The notes: generated by a model not told the origin, from the sequence alone. A DNA stretch of 64,000 nt from Streptomyces sp. NBC_01260 (GCF_036226405.1 NZ_CP108464.1:868001-932000); one strand, 5' to 3'. Shown: positions 33,330-41,043, counted from the first letter of the stretch. Translations and numbers: made by a program.

Positions 33330-33476
33330 CGCCCCGAAGAAAGCCTGCACCCCGGCGCAGACCCCGCAGTAGATCCAGCAGCCGCACTTCGTGGAGCCGT
33401 CGTCCTTGAGCTGGGTGCAGGCCGACAGCGGTGCGCCGTCCGGACCGTGGCCGTTGATCTCCGCAGGTGCCGGCAC
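33330..33476 (-). pseudogene. Internal remnant of a formate dehydrogenase alpha subunit
   Basis: About 40 codons read PAPAEINGHGPDGAP, then TQLKDDGSTKCGCWIYCGV. The CGCWIYCGV block after K-x-D-G-S-T is, to my knowledge, distinctive of actinobacterial molybdopterin formate dehydrogenase large subunits, in which it lies well inside a protein of about 1000 aa. Both ends break off into unrelated sequence. This is therefore a small relic of a lost fdh gene. Identification rests on one motif. Confidence 0.45.
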
Positions 33477-33504
33477 CTGCGGTCAAAGAGCGCGGTCTGT
33501 CAAT

Positions 33505-33529
33505 GTTTGGCACCATCCAGACAGGGCTA
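33505..33529 (+). promoter_or_regulatory. Candidate SigB-type stress promoter for the catalase
   Basis: GTTT (33505-33508) and GGGCTA (33524-33529) are separated by 15 bases, close to the Streptomyces SigB-type pattern GTTT-N14-16-GGGTAT. It lies 82 bp upstream of the catalase ATG. One base in the -10 departs from consensus. Confidence 0.35.
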
Positions 33530-33611
33530 GGCGCGTACTCGCGAGACGCCCCATCGCATGCGTGATCCGACCAACGTCGCGCACCTGACAACGCAGCAGG
33601 AGGACAGCCCG

Positions 33612-35135
33612 ATGACCGACACCTCACGCGAGCCGACCACCACGGATTCCGGTGCTCCGGTGGAGAGCGACGAACACTCGCTCACCGTCGGCCCCGGCGG
33701 ACCGATCCTGTTGCAGGACGCCTACCTCATCGAGCAGATGGCGCAGTTCAACCGGGAGCGGATTCCTGAGCGTCAGCCCCACGCCAAGGGGAGCGGTGCC
33801 TTCGGACACTTCGAAGTGATCAATGATGTCAGCGCCTACACCAAGGCTGCCGTCTTCCAGCCCGGCACCAGGACTGAACTGGTCGCCCGGTTCTCCACCG
33901 TCGCAGGCGAGCGCGGCAGCCCGGACACCTGGCGGGACCCGCGCGGCTTCGCGGTGAAGTTCTACACCAGCGAGGGCAACTACGACATGGTGGGCAACGA
34001 CACCCCCGTGTTCTTCGTCAAGGATCCGATGAAGTTCCAGCACTTCATCCGGTCCCAGAAGCGTCGCGCGGACAACAACCTGCGCGATCATGACATGCAG
34101 TGGGACTTCTGGACCCTCTCGCCCGAGTCGGCCCACCAGGTCGCATGGCTGATGGGCGACCGCGGCATCCCGCGTACATGGCGGCACATGAACGGCTACA
34201 CCTCGCACACCTACATGTGGATCAACGCGCAGGGCGAGCGCTTCTGGGTGAAGTACCACTTCAAGACCGACCAGGGCATCGAGTACTTCACCCAGCACGA
34301 GGGCGACCAGATGGCCGCGACCGACACCGATTACCACACACGGGATCTTTTCGAACACATCCGTGACGGTGAGTATCCGAGCTGGACGCTGCACGTGCAG
34401 GTCATGCCGTACGCGGACGCCGCGGAGTACCGGTTCAACCCGTTCGACCTGACCAAGGTGTGGCCGCATGGCGACTATCCGCTGATCAAGGTCGGCCGGA
34501 TGACCCTGAACCGCAACCCCACCGACAACCACGCCGAGATCGAGCAGGCGGCTTTCCAGCCGAACAACCTGGTTCCCGGCATCGGCCCGAGCCCGGACCG
34601 GATGCTGCTGGCGCGGCTGTTCTCGTATGCGGATGCGCACCGCTACCGCATCGGGGGCAATTACCAGCAGCTGCCCGTCAACGCGCCAGTCGTTCCGGTG
34701 AACACGTACTCGAAGGACGGAGCGATGGCGTACCGGAAGACCACCGACCCCGTGTACGCCCCGAACTCGAAGGGCGGGCCCTCGGCCGACACCGACCGGC
34801 ACGGCAGCCCGCCGAGCTGGTCTGCCGACGGGGAGATCACTCGAGCGGCCTATGTCGACCACGCCGAGGACGACGACTGGGGTCAGCCCGGCACCCTGGT
34901 GCGCGAGGTCCTGGACGACGCGGCCCGCGACCGGCTGGTGGACAACGTCGTCGGCCATCTGCTCAACGGGGTCACCGAGCCTGTTCTGCGACGAGCTTTC
35001 GAGTACTGGTCCAACATCGACAAGACGATCGGTGAACGCATCAAGCAGGGGGTTCGCGCCAAGGCGGACGAAAAGGACCCGAAGGCCGCGGAGCAGGGCA
35101 ACCCCGCACGGCGGGGAATGCAGGCCAAGGCCTGA
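33612..35135 (+). CDS. Monofunctional haem catalase
   Basis: 507 aa from the ATG at 33612, with GGAGG eight bases upstream. It is a small-subunit, clade-3-like catalase: distal His57 in [16 protein letters not shown], distal Asn129 in [16 protein letters not shown] (the next residue, Asn in most catalases, is Asp here), and proximal Tyr339 in [17 protein letters not shown]. It converts hydrogen peroxide to water and oxygen in the cytoplasm. It stands alone behind a possible stress promoter and is the only full-length gene among several gene remnants to its left. Confidence 0.97.
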   Translation: MTDTSREPTTTDSGAPVESDEHSLTVGPGGPILLQDAYLIEQMAQFNRERIPERQPHAKGSGAFGHFEVINDVSAYTKAAVFQPGTRTELVARFSTVAGERGSPDTWRDPRGFAVKFYTSEGNYDMVGNDTPVFFVKDPMKFQHFIRSQKRRADNNLRDHDMQWDFWTLSPESAHQVAWLMGDRGIPRTWRHMNGYTSHTYMWINAQGERFWVKYHFKTDQGIEYFTQHEGDQMAATDTDYHTRDLFEHIRDGEYPSWTLHVQVMPYADAAEYRFNPFDLTKVWPHGDYPLIKVGRMTLNRNPTDNHAEIEQAAFQPNNLVPGIGPSPDRMLLARLFSYADAHRYRIGGNYQQLPVNAPVVPVNTYSKDGAMAYRKTTDPVYAPNSKGGPSADTDRHGSPPSWSADGEITRAAYVDHAEDDDWGQPGTLVREVLDDAARDRLVDNVVGHLLNGVTEPVLRRAFEYWSNIDKTIGERIKQGVRAKADEKDPKAAEQGNPARRGMQAKA

Positions 35136-35459
35136 TCGCGGAGGAAGACCCGACCGGTCTCCACCCGTGCCGGCTGTCGTCGGGGCCGTTGATACGGCCG
35201 ATCGGCCTGTGGCGCGCCGTACCGATCGACAGCCCGGGCTGTGGCTGCTTTCTGACGGTGAGCCGCTACGCCTCGGCACGGTCCCTCTCCCCGCCTGTCG
35301 AAGCCGCGACTGCCCAGGGTGCCGGCCCGGACCTGGCAAGGGGGCGCGCCCGGTGGCGCAGCCCCCTGATGGCGAAGTCCTGCCGACGGAACTGCGCTCG
35401 GCGGAGTGGGCCCCGGCGGGTCGAGGCTTGCCGGAACGGCACCCGGGGCCCGCGCTGCG
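35136..35459. other. Intergenic stretch after the catalase
   Basis: No convincing gene is present in these 324 bases. It contains one hairpin with terminator-like form, annotated separately. Confidence 0.5.
35340..35366. terminator. Hairpin downstream of the catalase
   Basis: GGGGGCGCGCC pairs with GGCGC-A-GCCCCC (11 pairs, one bulged A) around the loop CGGT. It lies about 205 bp past the catalase stop and 94 bp past the stop of the convergent small gene ending at 35460. Confidence 0.4.
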
Positions 35460-35678
35460 TCATGGGTGCGCCCATAGGTCCGCGCCGATGTCCTTGTCCA
35501 AGGCCGCGCGTACCAGCGCGGCTGCCAGGACCGCGGGCCCGTGAGGACCTGTCGGGCGCGCCTGTTCCGCCAGTTCCTCCGGTGAGGCCGGCAACCCCAA
35601 CCTTTCTGCGCCCTGCAGTGCCTTCTTGTCGGTGCGGCGCCGCCTGGCAGCAAGGGTGCGGGAGGAGTGATCGGTCAC
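35460..35678 (-). CDS. Small hypothetical protein coupled to a membrane protein
   Basis: 72 aa from a GTG at 35678 that overlaps the stop of the preceding small membrane gene by GTGA (35675-35678). The protein has a basic N-terminus (RTLAARRRRTDKKALQGAER) and a helical C-terminal part (LGLPASPEELAEQARPTGPH, GPAVLAAALVRAALDKDIGA). I recognise no family. The coupling is the main reason to believe it is real. Confidence 0.45.
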   Translation of the reverse strand: MTDHSSRTLAARRRRTDKKALQGAERLGLPASPEELAEQARPTGPHGPAVLAAALVRAALDKDIGADLWAHP

Positions 35679-35869
35679 CCGCGATGGCGCGCCCAGACCT
35701 GAACCACGAACCAGCAGATGACGAACCAGGCGACCATGGTGCCGACGGGCCACAGCGCGAGTGTGTTGTGCAGGGCGACGCGCAGGATCAGCAACAGCGC
35801 CAGTGCCATGGTGCAGAGCAGGAGCCCGAGGCCGAGGCCGAGCAGCGTAGGCCGGGCGGCCCACTTCAG
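35675..35869 (-). CDS. Small membrane protein with two predicted helices, start uncertain
   Basis: Up to 64 codons follow an in-frame stop (KWAARPTLLGLGLGLLLCTM, ALALLLILRVALHNTLALWP, VGTMVAWFVICWFVVQVWAR). Two hydrophobic helices are plain. The only ATG (35809) would cut into the first helix, so a CTG at 35869 or a mutated start is implied. The reading ends in a GTGA overlap with the next small gene. Function is unknown; similar short membrane proteins occur in Streptomyces. Confidence 0.45.
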   Translation of the reverse strand: MKWAARPTLLGLGLGLLLCTMALALLLILRVALHNTLALWPVGTMVAWFVICWFVVQVWARHRG

Positions 35870-35976
35870 TCTGGGGCTTCAGCTGCCGGCCGCCGGAGCG
35901 CACCGTTCGCGGACCCAGGACGGTGGGAGAAGTGCGCTGTCGGCGGCACTGGGCGATGGTGACAGGTGTGGCGTGA

Positions 35977-35992
35977 GTGTTCCGTGGAACAC
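35977..35992. promoter_or_regulatory. Palindrome between divergent units
   Basis: GTGTTCC and GGAACAC form a seven-base inverted repeat around GT. It lies about 108 bp from the starts of both the small membrane gene and the methyltransferase-headed trio, so it may be an operator shared by the two units. Confidence 0.35.
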
Positions 35993-36100
35993 CTACTCGC
36001 CGTTCTGCACGGCGCGGGCCCAGCCGCTTACGCCCGTCCGGCGGGCGTTCCTACCGCTCCGGGGCCAAGGCCTCGCGAGACGAAGTTGCGAGGTGAGTCG

Positions 36101-36786
36101 ATGCCCGGTCTGCTCGGTACGTACCACCGGAGCGGCCGTGTGATGGTGCTGCGCGGCGTCTACGCGCCCCAGGAGGACAGCTGCTGCTCGGTGAGGCGCT
36201 CGGCCGGGAGAGGGTCGGCGCCGGAACGTCGGTCCTGGACGTCGGGACGGGGTCGGGCTTCATCGCTCTCGCCGCAGCACGGCGGGGCGCGCGAGTCACC
36301 GCGGTCGACCGCACCCACCGTGCGGTCCTCGCCACACGCCTGAACGCGGCGCTCGCCGGGCTGCGGGTCGAAGCTGTCCGGGGCGATCTGCTGACTCCCG
36401 CGGGCGGCAGACGGTTCGACCTGATCCTCAGCAATCCGCCCTATGTGCCCGCGCCGGATGCCGCTCCGCCCCGGCGGGGCTCGGCCAGAGCGTGGGATGC
36501 CGGGAACGACGGCCGCCTGGTCATCGACCGGCTGTGTGCCGGAGCAGCCGGTCTGCTCCGGCCCGGCGGAGTGCTGCTCCTGGTTCACTCGGCCCTCTGC
36601 GGGGTGCCCGCGACCCTGGAAAGGCTGGAGCGCGCGGGCCTGTCGGCCCAGGTGACCGATCGCCGCTCCGTTCCCTTCGGACCCGTACTGGCATCGCGGA
36701 GGCAGTGGCTGCTGGGCTGCGGTCTGATCGCGTCCGGTGACGACAAGGAAGAGCTGGTGATCATCCGTGCCGAACGCATCGAGTAA
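36101..36786 (+). pseudogene. HemK2/MTQ2-like methyltransferase gene interrupted by a one-base frameshift
   Basis: The first 27 codons (ATG 36101, MPGLLGTYHRSGRVMVLRGV then YAPQEDS) are in one frame. At 36178-36184 the frame changes by one base, and the remainder is fully open in the next frame: LLLGEALGRERVGAGTSVLD, VGTGSGFIALAAARRGARVT and the NPPY catalytic motif in LILSNPPYVPAPD. Insertion of one C restores the normal P-Q-E-D-S-L-L-L reading. HemK-type enzymes methylate Gln in GGQ-like contexts. Either the gene is recently inactivated or the base is a sequencing error. Its tail overlaps the CDGSH gene. Confidence 0.75.
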
Positions 36787-37060
36787 CGGGCGGCGGAGGG
36801 TGACCCCGACGCAGAACGGGCCGGTACTGCTCGATGGCCCGGTCGAGGTGACCCTCGACGACGGGAGCACGGTGACCTCGGACCGGTTCACCGTGGCTCT
36901 CTGCGTCTGCCGGCGCAGCCGTGCCTATCCCTGGTGCGACACCAGCCACCGCCGCAGAGTCAAAGGCTCCGCCGTGCGCGGCCCGCGGTCCGGAGGCCCG
37001 GCGTCAGCGGAGAACGAGCGGACGGGACGAGATGGTCCCGGTGAGGAGTACGGCACGTGA
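36767..37060 (+). CDS. CDGSH-type [2Fe-2S] iron-sulfur protein
   Basis: 97 aa from a GTG at 36767 that overlaps the end of the methyltransferase gene; a GTG at 36800 is an alternative. The iron-sulfur motif is complete: C-V-C-R-R-S-R-A-Y-P-W-C-D-T-S-H-R (C-x-C-x2-S-x3-P-x-C-D-x-S-H), giving three Cys and one His ligand as in mitoNEET. The upstream part (GPVLLDGPVEVTLDDGSTVT, SDRFTVALCVC) fits the small beta-cap. It probably carries electrons or senses redox or iron. It overlaps the next gene by GTGA, so the two products are made together. Confidence 0.88.
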   Translation: MPNASSNGRRRVTPTQNGPVLLDGPVEVTLDDGSTVTSDRFTVALCVCRRSRAYPWCDTSHRRRVKGSAVRGPRSGGPASAENERTGRDGPGEEYGT

Positions 37061-38079
37061 AAACGGCGCAGAACGCGGATGTGCGCCCGCGTGAGCCCAT
37101 CCTGCCGACGGGCCGCGGCATCCTCAGTGACGGAGTCCTCCGAGCCCTGCGCGCCCGTCCTGGTCGCGAAGGCCCCCTGCCGTCGGACGGTGCCGTCGAC
37201 GAGACCGATCCGTACAGCGAGGACCTGCACCTGGCGCTCTACCTCTGTTACGAACTGCACTACCGCGGGTTCCACGACGTCGACCCCGCCTGGGAATGGA
37301 ACCCCGCGCTTCTCGGGCTGCGAGCGGGACTGGAACACCGATTCCTGGAAGCACTGCGTGCAGACACGGAAACCCGCTCCCGCAGCGCCGACGAGGCATT
37401 CGCCGGGATCCTCGTCGAGCCGCTGGACGGCACGGGAGTGTCGCACTTCCTCCGGGACGAGGGAGAGCTGTGGCATCTGCGGGAGTACGCCGCCCAGCGT
37501 TCGCTCTACCACCTCAAGGAGGCCGATCCCCATGCCTGGGTGATCCCCCGGCTGCGGGGCCGGGCCAAGGCGGGCATGGCCGCGGTGGAGTTCGACGAGT
37601 ACGGTGCGGGCTCGGCCGGCCGGATGCACTCCCGGCTCTTCGCGGACCTGATGACGGATCTCGGCCTGGACACGACATACGGCCGGTACGTGGACGTGGC
37701 GACGGAGGGGATGCTGGCGAGTGTCAACCTCATGTCGATGTTCGGCTTGCACCGTGCGCTCCGGGGTGCCCTGGTGGGGCACTTCGCCGCGGTCGAGGTC
37801 ACTTCGTCGCCGGCCTCCCAGCGACTGGCGGAGGCGATGCGGCGGGAGGGCGCGGGCGCGGCGGCGGTGCACTTCTACGCCGAGCATGTCGAGGCCGACG
37901 CCGTCCACGAACAGGTGGTCCGCCGCGAGGTCGTCGGCGGGTTGCTGGAGGAGGAGCCGTGGCTGGAGGCGGACGTGGTCTTCGGCATCGAGTCGACGGA
38001 TCTGCTGGACGCGCGGCTGGGTGAGAAGACGCTCTCCGCCTGGCGCCAAGGCCGCTCCAGTCTGCGCAGACCACTCTGA
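37057..38079 (+). CDS. Iron-containing redox enzyme family protein (haem-oxygenase-like fold)
   Basis: 340 aa from a GTG coupled to the CDGSH gene. It is almost entirely helical with acidic and His residues at spacings expected of the haem-oxygenase-like di-iron oxidase group: REYAAQRSLYHLKEADPHAW (Glu143, His152, Glu155, Asp158/His159), VEFDEYGAGSAGRMHSRLFA (Glu178, Glu181, His191) and HVEADAVHEQVV (Asp281, His284). Such enzymes use two irons and oxygen to oxidise, cleave or desaturate small molecules. The substrate is unknown. The CDGSH protein could be its electron donor (inference). Confidence 0.85.
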   Translation: MKTAQNADVRPREPILPTGRGILSDGVLRALRARPGREGPLPSDGAVDETDPYSEDLHLALYLCYELHYRGFHDVDPAWEWNPALLGLRAGLEHRFLEALRADTETRSRSADEAFAGILVEPLDGTGVSHFLRDEGELWHLREYAAQRSLYHLKEADPHAWVIPRLRGRAKAGMAAVEFDEYGAGSAGRMHSRLFADLMTDLGLDTTYGRYVDVATEGMLASVNLMSMFGLHRALRGALVGHFAAVEVTSSPASQRLAEAMRREGAGAAAVHFYAEHVEADAVHEQVVRREVVGGLLEEEPWLEADVVFGIESTDLLDARLGEKTLSAWRQGRSSLRRPL

Positions 38080-38390
38080 GTACCGGCCGCCGGCAGACGG
38101 TCGTACCTCCAAGAGATCTGCGACTACTCGTCGCCGCCGACGCGGGCGGTACGAACTACGTGCCGCCCTTGGTCACGGGCAGCGTCTTCTTGGCCCGTCC
38201 ACCTCGCCGGTCGCTTTCGCATGACCGCTCGGGTGGTCGCGCTCGCGTCGCGGAGACCATGTTTCGGAAGTGGACTGATGGAAACCCGGGTCTGCAGGAG
38301 GGGGCACCTCTCACAAAGGGCCCGGCCCGCTCCATGCCGCACCCGGCATCCGAGATCGAAGAAGAGGCACAGAGAAACAAGGAGAGCCCC
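38080..38390. other. Intergenic stretch without a recognisable gene
   Basis: No frame in these 311 bases has a family I can name. A GTTTC...GGAAAC inverted element at about 38263-38287 and a GGAGAG ribosome-site-like sequence just before 38391 are the only notable features. Confidence 0.4.
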
Positions 38391-38401
38391 GTGCCCGCAG
38401 G

Positions 38402-38584
38402 ATGCGCCCAAGGCGCGAGCGTCACTACGAGCACGTGAGGGAGAGCGCCGAAAAGCACGGTACGTCCGAGAAACGAGCGAAGGAAATCGCGGCCCGCACC
38501 GTCAACACGGAGCGCGCGCGCTCGGGCGAGGCCAGGACGGCAAGCAAGCCGTCGACGCGTGACATCAAGGCTGTCGGCCGCTAA
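38402..38584 (+). CDS. Small basic protein of the Streptomyces plasmid-stabilization-like type, N-terminus shifted
   Basis: 60 codons (MRPRRERHYEHVRESAEKHG, TSEKRAKEIAARTVNTERAR, SGEARTASKPSTRDIKAVGR). The core K/R-R-E-R-x-Y-E-H, K-E-I-A-A-R-T-V-N and A-R-S-G-E blocks match short Streptomyces proteins annotated as plasmid stabilization proteins. They also resemble rehydrin-like stress peptides; no function is proven. The best ribosome site (AAGGAG) precedes a GTG at 38391 that starts MPAG, the usual family beginning, but in another frame that stops after 15 codons. A one-base loss between 38391 and 38413 would explain this. Confidence 0.65.
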   Translation: MRPRRERHYEHVRESAEKHGTSEKRAKEIAARTVNTERARSGEARTASKPSTRDIKAVGR

Positions 38585-38815
38585 GCGAAGAGCTGACGCG
38601 TTGCCCGTCGACAGAACGCAGAAGCAGAGAGCCGCCGACGCCGGCTGCGGGCCCGCCCATGTGCCGGCGCCACTGCCCCTCGGGCGCGCCCGTATGGGAG
38701 TGTCCACCATTCGAATGCAGGTCCGGTCCCGGCCGCAGGGGTCCGGGCATCCAGAGAATTCGGGGGCTGCGGTCGCACACACTGCGAGCTGATCCCCAGG
38801 AAAGAGGAAGAGACG

Positions 38816-39379
38816 ATGACCGCGAATGACGGAAGCAAGCGCAAGGTACTGGCCGTCGTGACGAACTACGGCGTCGAGCAGGACGAGCTCGTGGTGCCGG
38901 TCGAACATCTGCGTGGCTGGGGTGCCCAAGTGGACATCGCGGCCGTGTCCACGGACGAGATCGAAACGCTTGTCGGCGACAAGAACCCCGGAAAGACCAT
39001 GAGGCCTGACCTCACGCTGGACGCGGCCGACGCTGCCGCATACGACCTGCTGCTCGTACCGGGCGGGACCTTGAACGCGGACAAGCTGCGCTGCCAGAGC
39101 CCGGTGGTGGACCTCATCCGCTCCTTCAAGGAGGCCGGACGCCCGGTCGCGGCGATCTGCCACGGGCCGTGGGCCCTGGTCGAGGCGGATGTCGTCGCGG
39201 GCAAACGGCTCACGTCGTACCCCTCGCTGGCCACGGACATCCGCAACGCGGGCGGCACATGGGCCGACGAGCCGGTGGTCACCGATGACACCGGCGGCTG
39301 GACACTCATCACGTCCCGCAACCCCGGAGACCTGGACCCGTTCCTCCACGAGATCGATGCTGCCCTCTCTGTCGTATGA
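38816..39379 (+). CDS. DJ-1/PfpI family protein (class I glutamine amidotransferase-like)
   Basis: 187 aa, ATG at 38816 after AGGAAAGAGGAAGAG. The nucleophile elbow is intact: Cys115-His116 in PVAAICHGPWALVEA, with the supporting Glu in NYGVEQDELVVPVEHL (Glu21 or Glu24). YDLLLVPGGTLNADKLR is the usual flanking strand and loop. Members act as glyoxalases, proteases or chaperone-like deglycases under oxidative or osmotic stress. It sits in the same 5-kb stretch as the catalase and CDGSH genes, all of which fit a stress theme. Confidence 0.93.
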   Translation: MTANDGSKRKVLAVVTNYGVEQDELVVPVEHLRGWGAQVDIAAVSTDEIETLVGDKNPGKTMRPDLTLDAADAAAYDLLLVPGGTLNADKLRCQSPVVDLIRSFKEAGRPVAAICHGPWALVEADVVAGKRLTSYPSLATDIRNAGGTWADEPVVTDDTGGWTLITSRNPGDLDPFLHEIDAALSVV

Positions 39380-39496
39380 GCACGTGCCGGCCGCCGGTGG
39401 CCTGTGCGAGATCGCCGCCGAAAGCCGTTGGAGCCCTTCACCACCCCCTCGCGGCCCCACTCCCTGACAGGCGGCGAGTCGTCGCTCCGGACCGGA

Positions 39497-39718
39497 TCAC
39501 ACCGCCAAGTGGGCCAGCACCGAACACATCCCGCGATGTACCGCGTCGCGCGACTCCTGCGTCAGGTCGATGGTCTCGAAGGCATGGTGGCCGTTCGGTA
39601 CGTCGATCACCTCCACCGCCGCCCCGCAGTTCCGGGACGCGGTGAGGAACTCCTCCACCGTGGCGGCGATCTCCGGCCCGACGGTGACGCCCACCGCCCC
39701 CTGCCCGGCCGTGCAGCG
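39497..39718 (-). pseudogene. C-terminal remnant of an alpha/beta hydrolase
   Basis: The reading [59 protein letters not shown] is the typical end of a dienelactone-hydrolase-like protein, with the catalytic His in G-H-H-A-F-E. Everything before it, including the nucleophile, is missing. It is joined directly to the head of a CaiB/BaiF gene at about 39718. Confidence 0.65.
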
Positions 39719-39719
39719 G

Positions 39720-39890
39720 GCGTACCCGGTCGCCGCCCGCCGGGTCCTCGACCTTGATCACGTCCGCGCCCAGGTCGGCGAGCATCGAGGTCGCGTACGG
39801 GCCGGGGAGCAGCCGGGACAGGTCGAGGACGCGTTTTCCGGTAAGGGCGGACCAGCGCGGACCGGCGGTGGGCGGTGTGGTGGTGCTCAT
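39720..39890 (-). pseudogene. N-terminal remnant of a CaiB/BaiF CoA-transferase
   Basis: From the ATG at 39890 the reading is [57 protein letters not shown], the family's standard opening (V-L-D-L-x-R-L-L-P-G-P-Y and I-K-V-E). It ends where the next catalytic parts should follow and passes into a hydrolase fragment. About 57 codons of an expected 390 remain. Confidence 0.75.
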
Positions 39891-39938
39891 GGGGTGGGCC
39901 TTCCCGGGGATGCGGGGAATCGGGGCACAGCGGCGGGT

Positions 39939-40079
39939 TCAGGCGCTGAAGGCCAGGAGCTTGGCGATGCCGTTGCGCTGGATCTCCGACGTGCCGGTCA
40001 GGACGCGGAACATACGGATCTTGCGGAAGAGGTACTCGATCTCGTTGCCCTGGGTCGGCCCTTCCTTGCCGTGGATCCG
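39939..40079 (-). pseudogene. C-terminal remnant of an acyl-CoA dehydrogenase
   Basis: The last 46 codons read RIHGKEGPTQGNEIEYLFRK, IRMFRVLTGTSEIQRNGIAK, LLAFSA and stop. R-x-L-T-G-T-S-E-I-Q-R-N is the conserved final helix and FAD-contact region of the family. The rest of the gene has been replaced by an acetyltransferase gene. It directly precedes the CaiB/BaiF remnant, an arrangement typical of fatty-acyl or branched-chain CoA operons, so both come from one lost operon. Confidence 0.7.
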
Positions 40080-40087
40080 GCCAGGCG

Positions 40088-40642
40088 TCAGCGCATGTCG
40101 GCGGTGATCGCCCAGCGCTCGTGGTCGCGCCAGGCTCCGTCGATGAAGAGGAAGTCCGGCGAGAAGCCCTCCAGCCGGAAGCCGGCCCGGCGCACCAGTG
40201 CGAGCGAGGCCTCGTTGCCCGGCTGGATGTTGGCTTCGAGGCGGTGCAGGCCGAGGGGCCCGAAGGCGTGCCGCAGAACCAGGCCGAGCCCCTCGGCCAT
40301 CAGCCCGCGCCCGGCCGCGTGGGCGAAGGCGCCGTATCCGAGCGCGCCGCAGCAGAAGCCGCCGATGACGATGTTGTTGATGTTGATGAAGCCGGCGATG
40401 GCACCGTCGGCCGCACCCTCGCCACCGTGCCGCTCGCACACGAGGAAGCCCGCTTTCGTGGGGTCCTCGATGAGTACGGCCGCGTACGCGGCGTACATGT
40501 CCGGATCGGCGGGCGGGAACAGCCAGGGCCGGTGCAGTTCGCGGCTCTGGCGGGCCCGTGCGGTGAACTCGTCGGCATCCGCGAGGGTGAAGGGGCGGAT
40601 CGCCGTGCGCGGCCCCTCGGCGAGGTAGGTGGTGTCGGACAT
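40088..40642 (-). CDS. GNAT family N-acetyltransferase (RimJ/RimL type)
   Basis: 184 aa. The N-terminal GPRTAIRPFTLADADEFTAR and the acetyl-CoA site (YGAFAHAAGRGLMAEGLGLV, with G-R-G-L-M-A) are clear. RLEANIQPGNEASLALVRRA then GFRLEGFSPDFLFIDGAWRD is the standard RimJ/RimL ending. It probably acetylates a protein N-terminal Ala or Ser or a small amine. It is intact, although the remains of an acyl-CoA dehydrogenase gene follow eight bases past its stop. Confidence 0.92.
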   Translation of the reverse strand: MSDTTYLAEGPRTAIRPFTLADADEFTARARQSRELHRPWLFPPADPDMYAAYAAVLIEDPTKAGFLVCERHGGEGAADGAIAGFININNIVIGGFCCGALGYGAFAHAAGRGLMAEGLGLVLRHAFGPLGLHRLEANIQPGNEASLALVRRAGFRLEGFSPDFLFIDGAWRDHERWAITADMR

Positions 40643-40676
40643 CGGCCCAGCGTAGGTGCCGCGCAGGAGGGCGGTG

Positions 40677-40916
40677 CTACTTGGGCCGCCTGCGGAAGAA
40701 GTAGGCGCCGCAGGCCATCCCGGCCACGAACATCACGATCAGGGCCACGTAGAGCGGAATGGTCACCAGCGGGATCAGGAGGCGGACCGTCACGTCGCCG
40801 GTGTTCTCCGCGATGAACACCACCGACAGGATCGCGATGACGATGACCACAATGCGGGCCGGGGAGAACGGCCCGGTGCGGCTCGTCCCGCCGCTCGACA
40901 CATCCTTCGGGCTCAT
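40677..40916 (-). CDS. LapA-domain (DUF1049) small membrane protein
   Basis: 79 aa from the ATG at 40916, with GGAAGGGG eight bases upstream. After a polar start there are two helices (ARIVVIVIAILSVVFIAENT, LYVALIVMFVAGMACGAYFF) with the E-N-T-x-x-V-x-V-R-x-L linker and a final R-R-R-P-K tail, as in the LapA domain. LapA proteins in other bacteria assist lipopolysaccharide assembly; the role in Gram-positive organisms is unknown. Confidence 0.85.
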   Translation of the reverse strand: MSPKDVSSGGTSRTGPFSPARIVVIVIAILSVVFIAENTGDVTVRLLIPLVTIPLYVALIVMFVAGMACGAYFFRRRPK

Positions 40917-41043
40917 GAACCGGCCCCTTCCCTGCTCCTGGCGCGCCTGCGCCCCCGGAGCACCAGGATGGCTCCGTCCGGGTGCCGGGGGGCGGTCCTG
41001 TACGCCCATACGGGTGACAGGAGTGCGGCAGGCGCTCACCGCG

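Noticed and set aside
33612..35135. Asp in place of Asn after the distal catalase Asn as evidence of an inactive catalase
   Set aside because: The catalytic Asn is the first of the pair and is retained (Asn129), as are His57 and Tyr339.
38156..39460. A 434-codon minus-strand frame over the small basic protein and DJ-1 genes
   Set aside because: Both plus-strand genes have strong motifs; the minus frame has none.
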